DNA from: Ovis canadensis
Taxonomy: Eukaryota > Chordata > Mammalia > Artiodactyla > Bovidae
Reading direction: 5' to 3'
Length of the DNA stretch: 64,000 nucleotides
NCBI RefSeq assembly: GCF_042477335.2
Contig: NC_091251.1
Location: 91,713,501 to 91,777,500 of the forward strand
Notes under the pieces: generated by a model
The model's input: only the letters and a program-made list of their open reading frames with translations
Told to the model about the DNA's origin: nothing
Database searches by the model: none
Program-made: the position numbers and the translations under genes
Shown: positions 62,876 to 64,000 of the stretch, piece after piece
Layout of the letters: every line of letters starts with the position of its first letter
Position numbering within the stretch: position 1 is the stretch's first letter

Positions 62876-64000
62876 AAGATAGGTGTTAAGATTGGGGGAG
62901 CTATCAGATTCCCTCATCAAATTACGATGCTTCTTTTTCATCTGCTGAGTTTTATTACAGTCTCTCTTAACATCATCTTGGTTGATACATGGACTTTATG
63001 AGGTTCTTCATTTGATACCTCTGCCTGAATTTTGACTAATTTGAAATAAACTTTGAGTCTGTATTTAGAGATTTAAGGGACTATTCCTTCCTATGCATTA
63101 ATCAGATCCTTTCTTCTCAGGTCCTGACTTTGAACTCCACATTGAGAGAACTAGAGGTATGGTTGGAGCTAGACCTAGAGCATGCAGGCCTTGGTGGATG
63201 GCTCTGTACTGTGAGAGGGTCGTGTCAGGGCAGAGGTGGTGCTGGGGCGTGGGACTAATCAAAGGGGAAGGAACAGTAGGCAAGTTCCTGCTTCTCCTCC
63301 TTGCTTGGGGCCTCACAGTCCAACCTTGACAACTTACAGGAAGTTTGGGTAATTTGTGAGGAGGAGGACGGGAAGAGTCATGGTTTGCTTATGAATTAGG
63401 AGGCTTCTTGAAACTTAACAGAAGATGAAGAACATTTGGACTAGAAGACAGTGTCTTGATTGGTCTAAGTGTATACCTCACCAGGTATACATTTAACAGT
63501 AAGCTGCTGTCGGTGGAGGTGAAGAGCATGTTCTTGGAATCCTGAACCTGAATCTCAGGGGCAAGTCCTCAGCTGGCATTTGAATGGAAAGGAGGAGAAT
63601 GGCAGAAACTGAGACCATATTTACAGAGAATCTTAAGGCCTGAGAGACACTAGGAGAGGCCACTTTTCTAGCCCTGCCACTAGATTAACAGTTCCTTCTC
63701 ACTCATGAATCCTACAGAAGAGGTAGTTTTGGAAGAGGGCTGATGGGCTGGAGAGGCCTCTATTGTTGAACAGAAGGAAGCAGGCCCGTCTTAAACATTC
63801 ATCCCCAGTGTCTCCCTAGCTTTGGCAGTCACAGTGTGTGGGTGTCATTTCAGAGGGATTCTCGATTGGGGTGGGGGTGGGGGGAGTGTCTCAGAGCTGC
63901 AGTTCCAGAAGCGTTAACTGAAAACCTTAGCTTAACTGAGAAGGTACAAGTCGTAGTACACAAATTCTCTGTAGCTGTCATCCCATCTTTCTTCTTCCTT
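62876..64000. other. right-edge intron-like stretch
   Basis: No young repeat or supported exon was seen. A G-rich run (63868-63888) could form a quadruplex on the + strand. The window ends without a gene boundary. Confidence 0.4.

Noticed and set aside
1..64000. Prokaryotic defence, phage or toxin-antitoxin system
   Set aside because: The whole window is ruminant nuclear DNA. No bacterial-type operons, ribosome binding sites or mobile islands occur.

Overview
The window is nuclear DNA of a ruminant, most likely a bovid. The diagnosis rests on the repeats. BovB (RTE-clade) LINE fragments occur on both strands, tRNA-Glu-derived Bov-tA and Bov-A2 SINEs occur more than a dozen times, and older CHR-type SINEs are mixed with pan-mammalian MIR, L2, L1M, MER5A, MER20 and MaLR relics. 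Nothing prokaryotic, plasmid-like or phage-like is present. Species cannot be fixed from the sequence alone.

Layout. From 1 to about 29.3 kb I see no convincing host gene. This half is intergenic or deep-intronic sequence packed with nested transposons: BovB 3' fragments at 0.7, 6.7, 8.1, 9.2, 18.5, 19.1-20.7, 23.1, 24.5 and 26.5 kb, a 5'-truncated L1 at 9.9 kb, a MaLR LTR at 3.6 kb, a decayed hAT transposase-like gene at 17.7-18.4 kb and a probable retroviral LTR at 27.3-27.9 kb. Two CTCF-like motifs (9045, 25415) and one perfect CRE (12894) are the clearest regulatory sites.

At 29.33-30.29 kb lies a strong CpG island with GC boxes, an NRF1-like site, a C-rich 16-bp tandem repeat and a (GCC)6 tract. 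A consensus splice donor follows at 29891/29892 on the + strand, and the upstream stretch has no ATG. This is best read as the promoter and non-coding first exon of a + strand housekeeping-type gene that I cannot name. Everything to the right (34 kb) then reads as a long first intron or early introns. One candidate downstream exon (45809-45876) has coding-like codons and a good donor but a weak acceptor.

The right half carries fewer repeats: a U6 snRNA pseudogene (33.7 kb), scattered SINEs, a 1.7-kb BovB copy (47.3-49.0 kb), and an unusual composite retroposon (56202-57967). In the composite, a short leader, a GC-rich degenerate tandem array and a BovB 3' half are enclosed as one unit by an 11-bp target-site duplication. 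I regard this SVA-like composite as the most interesting object here. Other notable items are an apparent insertion of only a poly(A) tract with its own target-site duplication inside the BovB at 47.4 kb, and an L1 with a likely 3' transduction at 10.4 kb. Many SINE insertions split older repeats and keep clear target-site duplications, so relative insertion order can be read directly.
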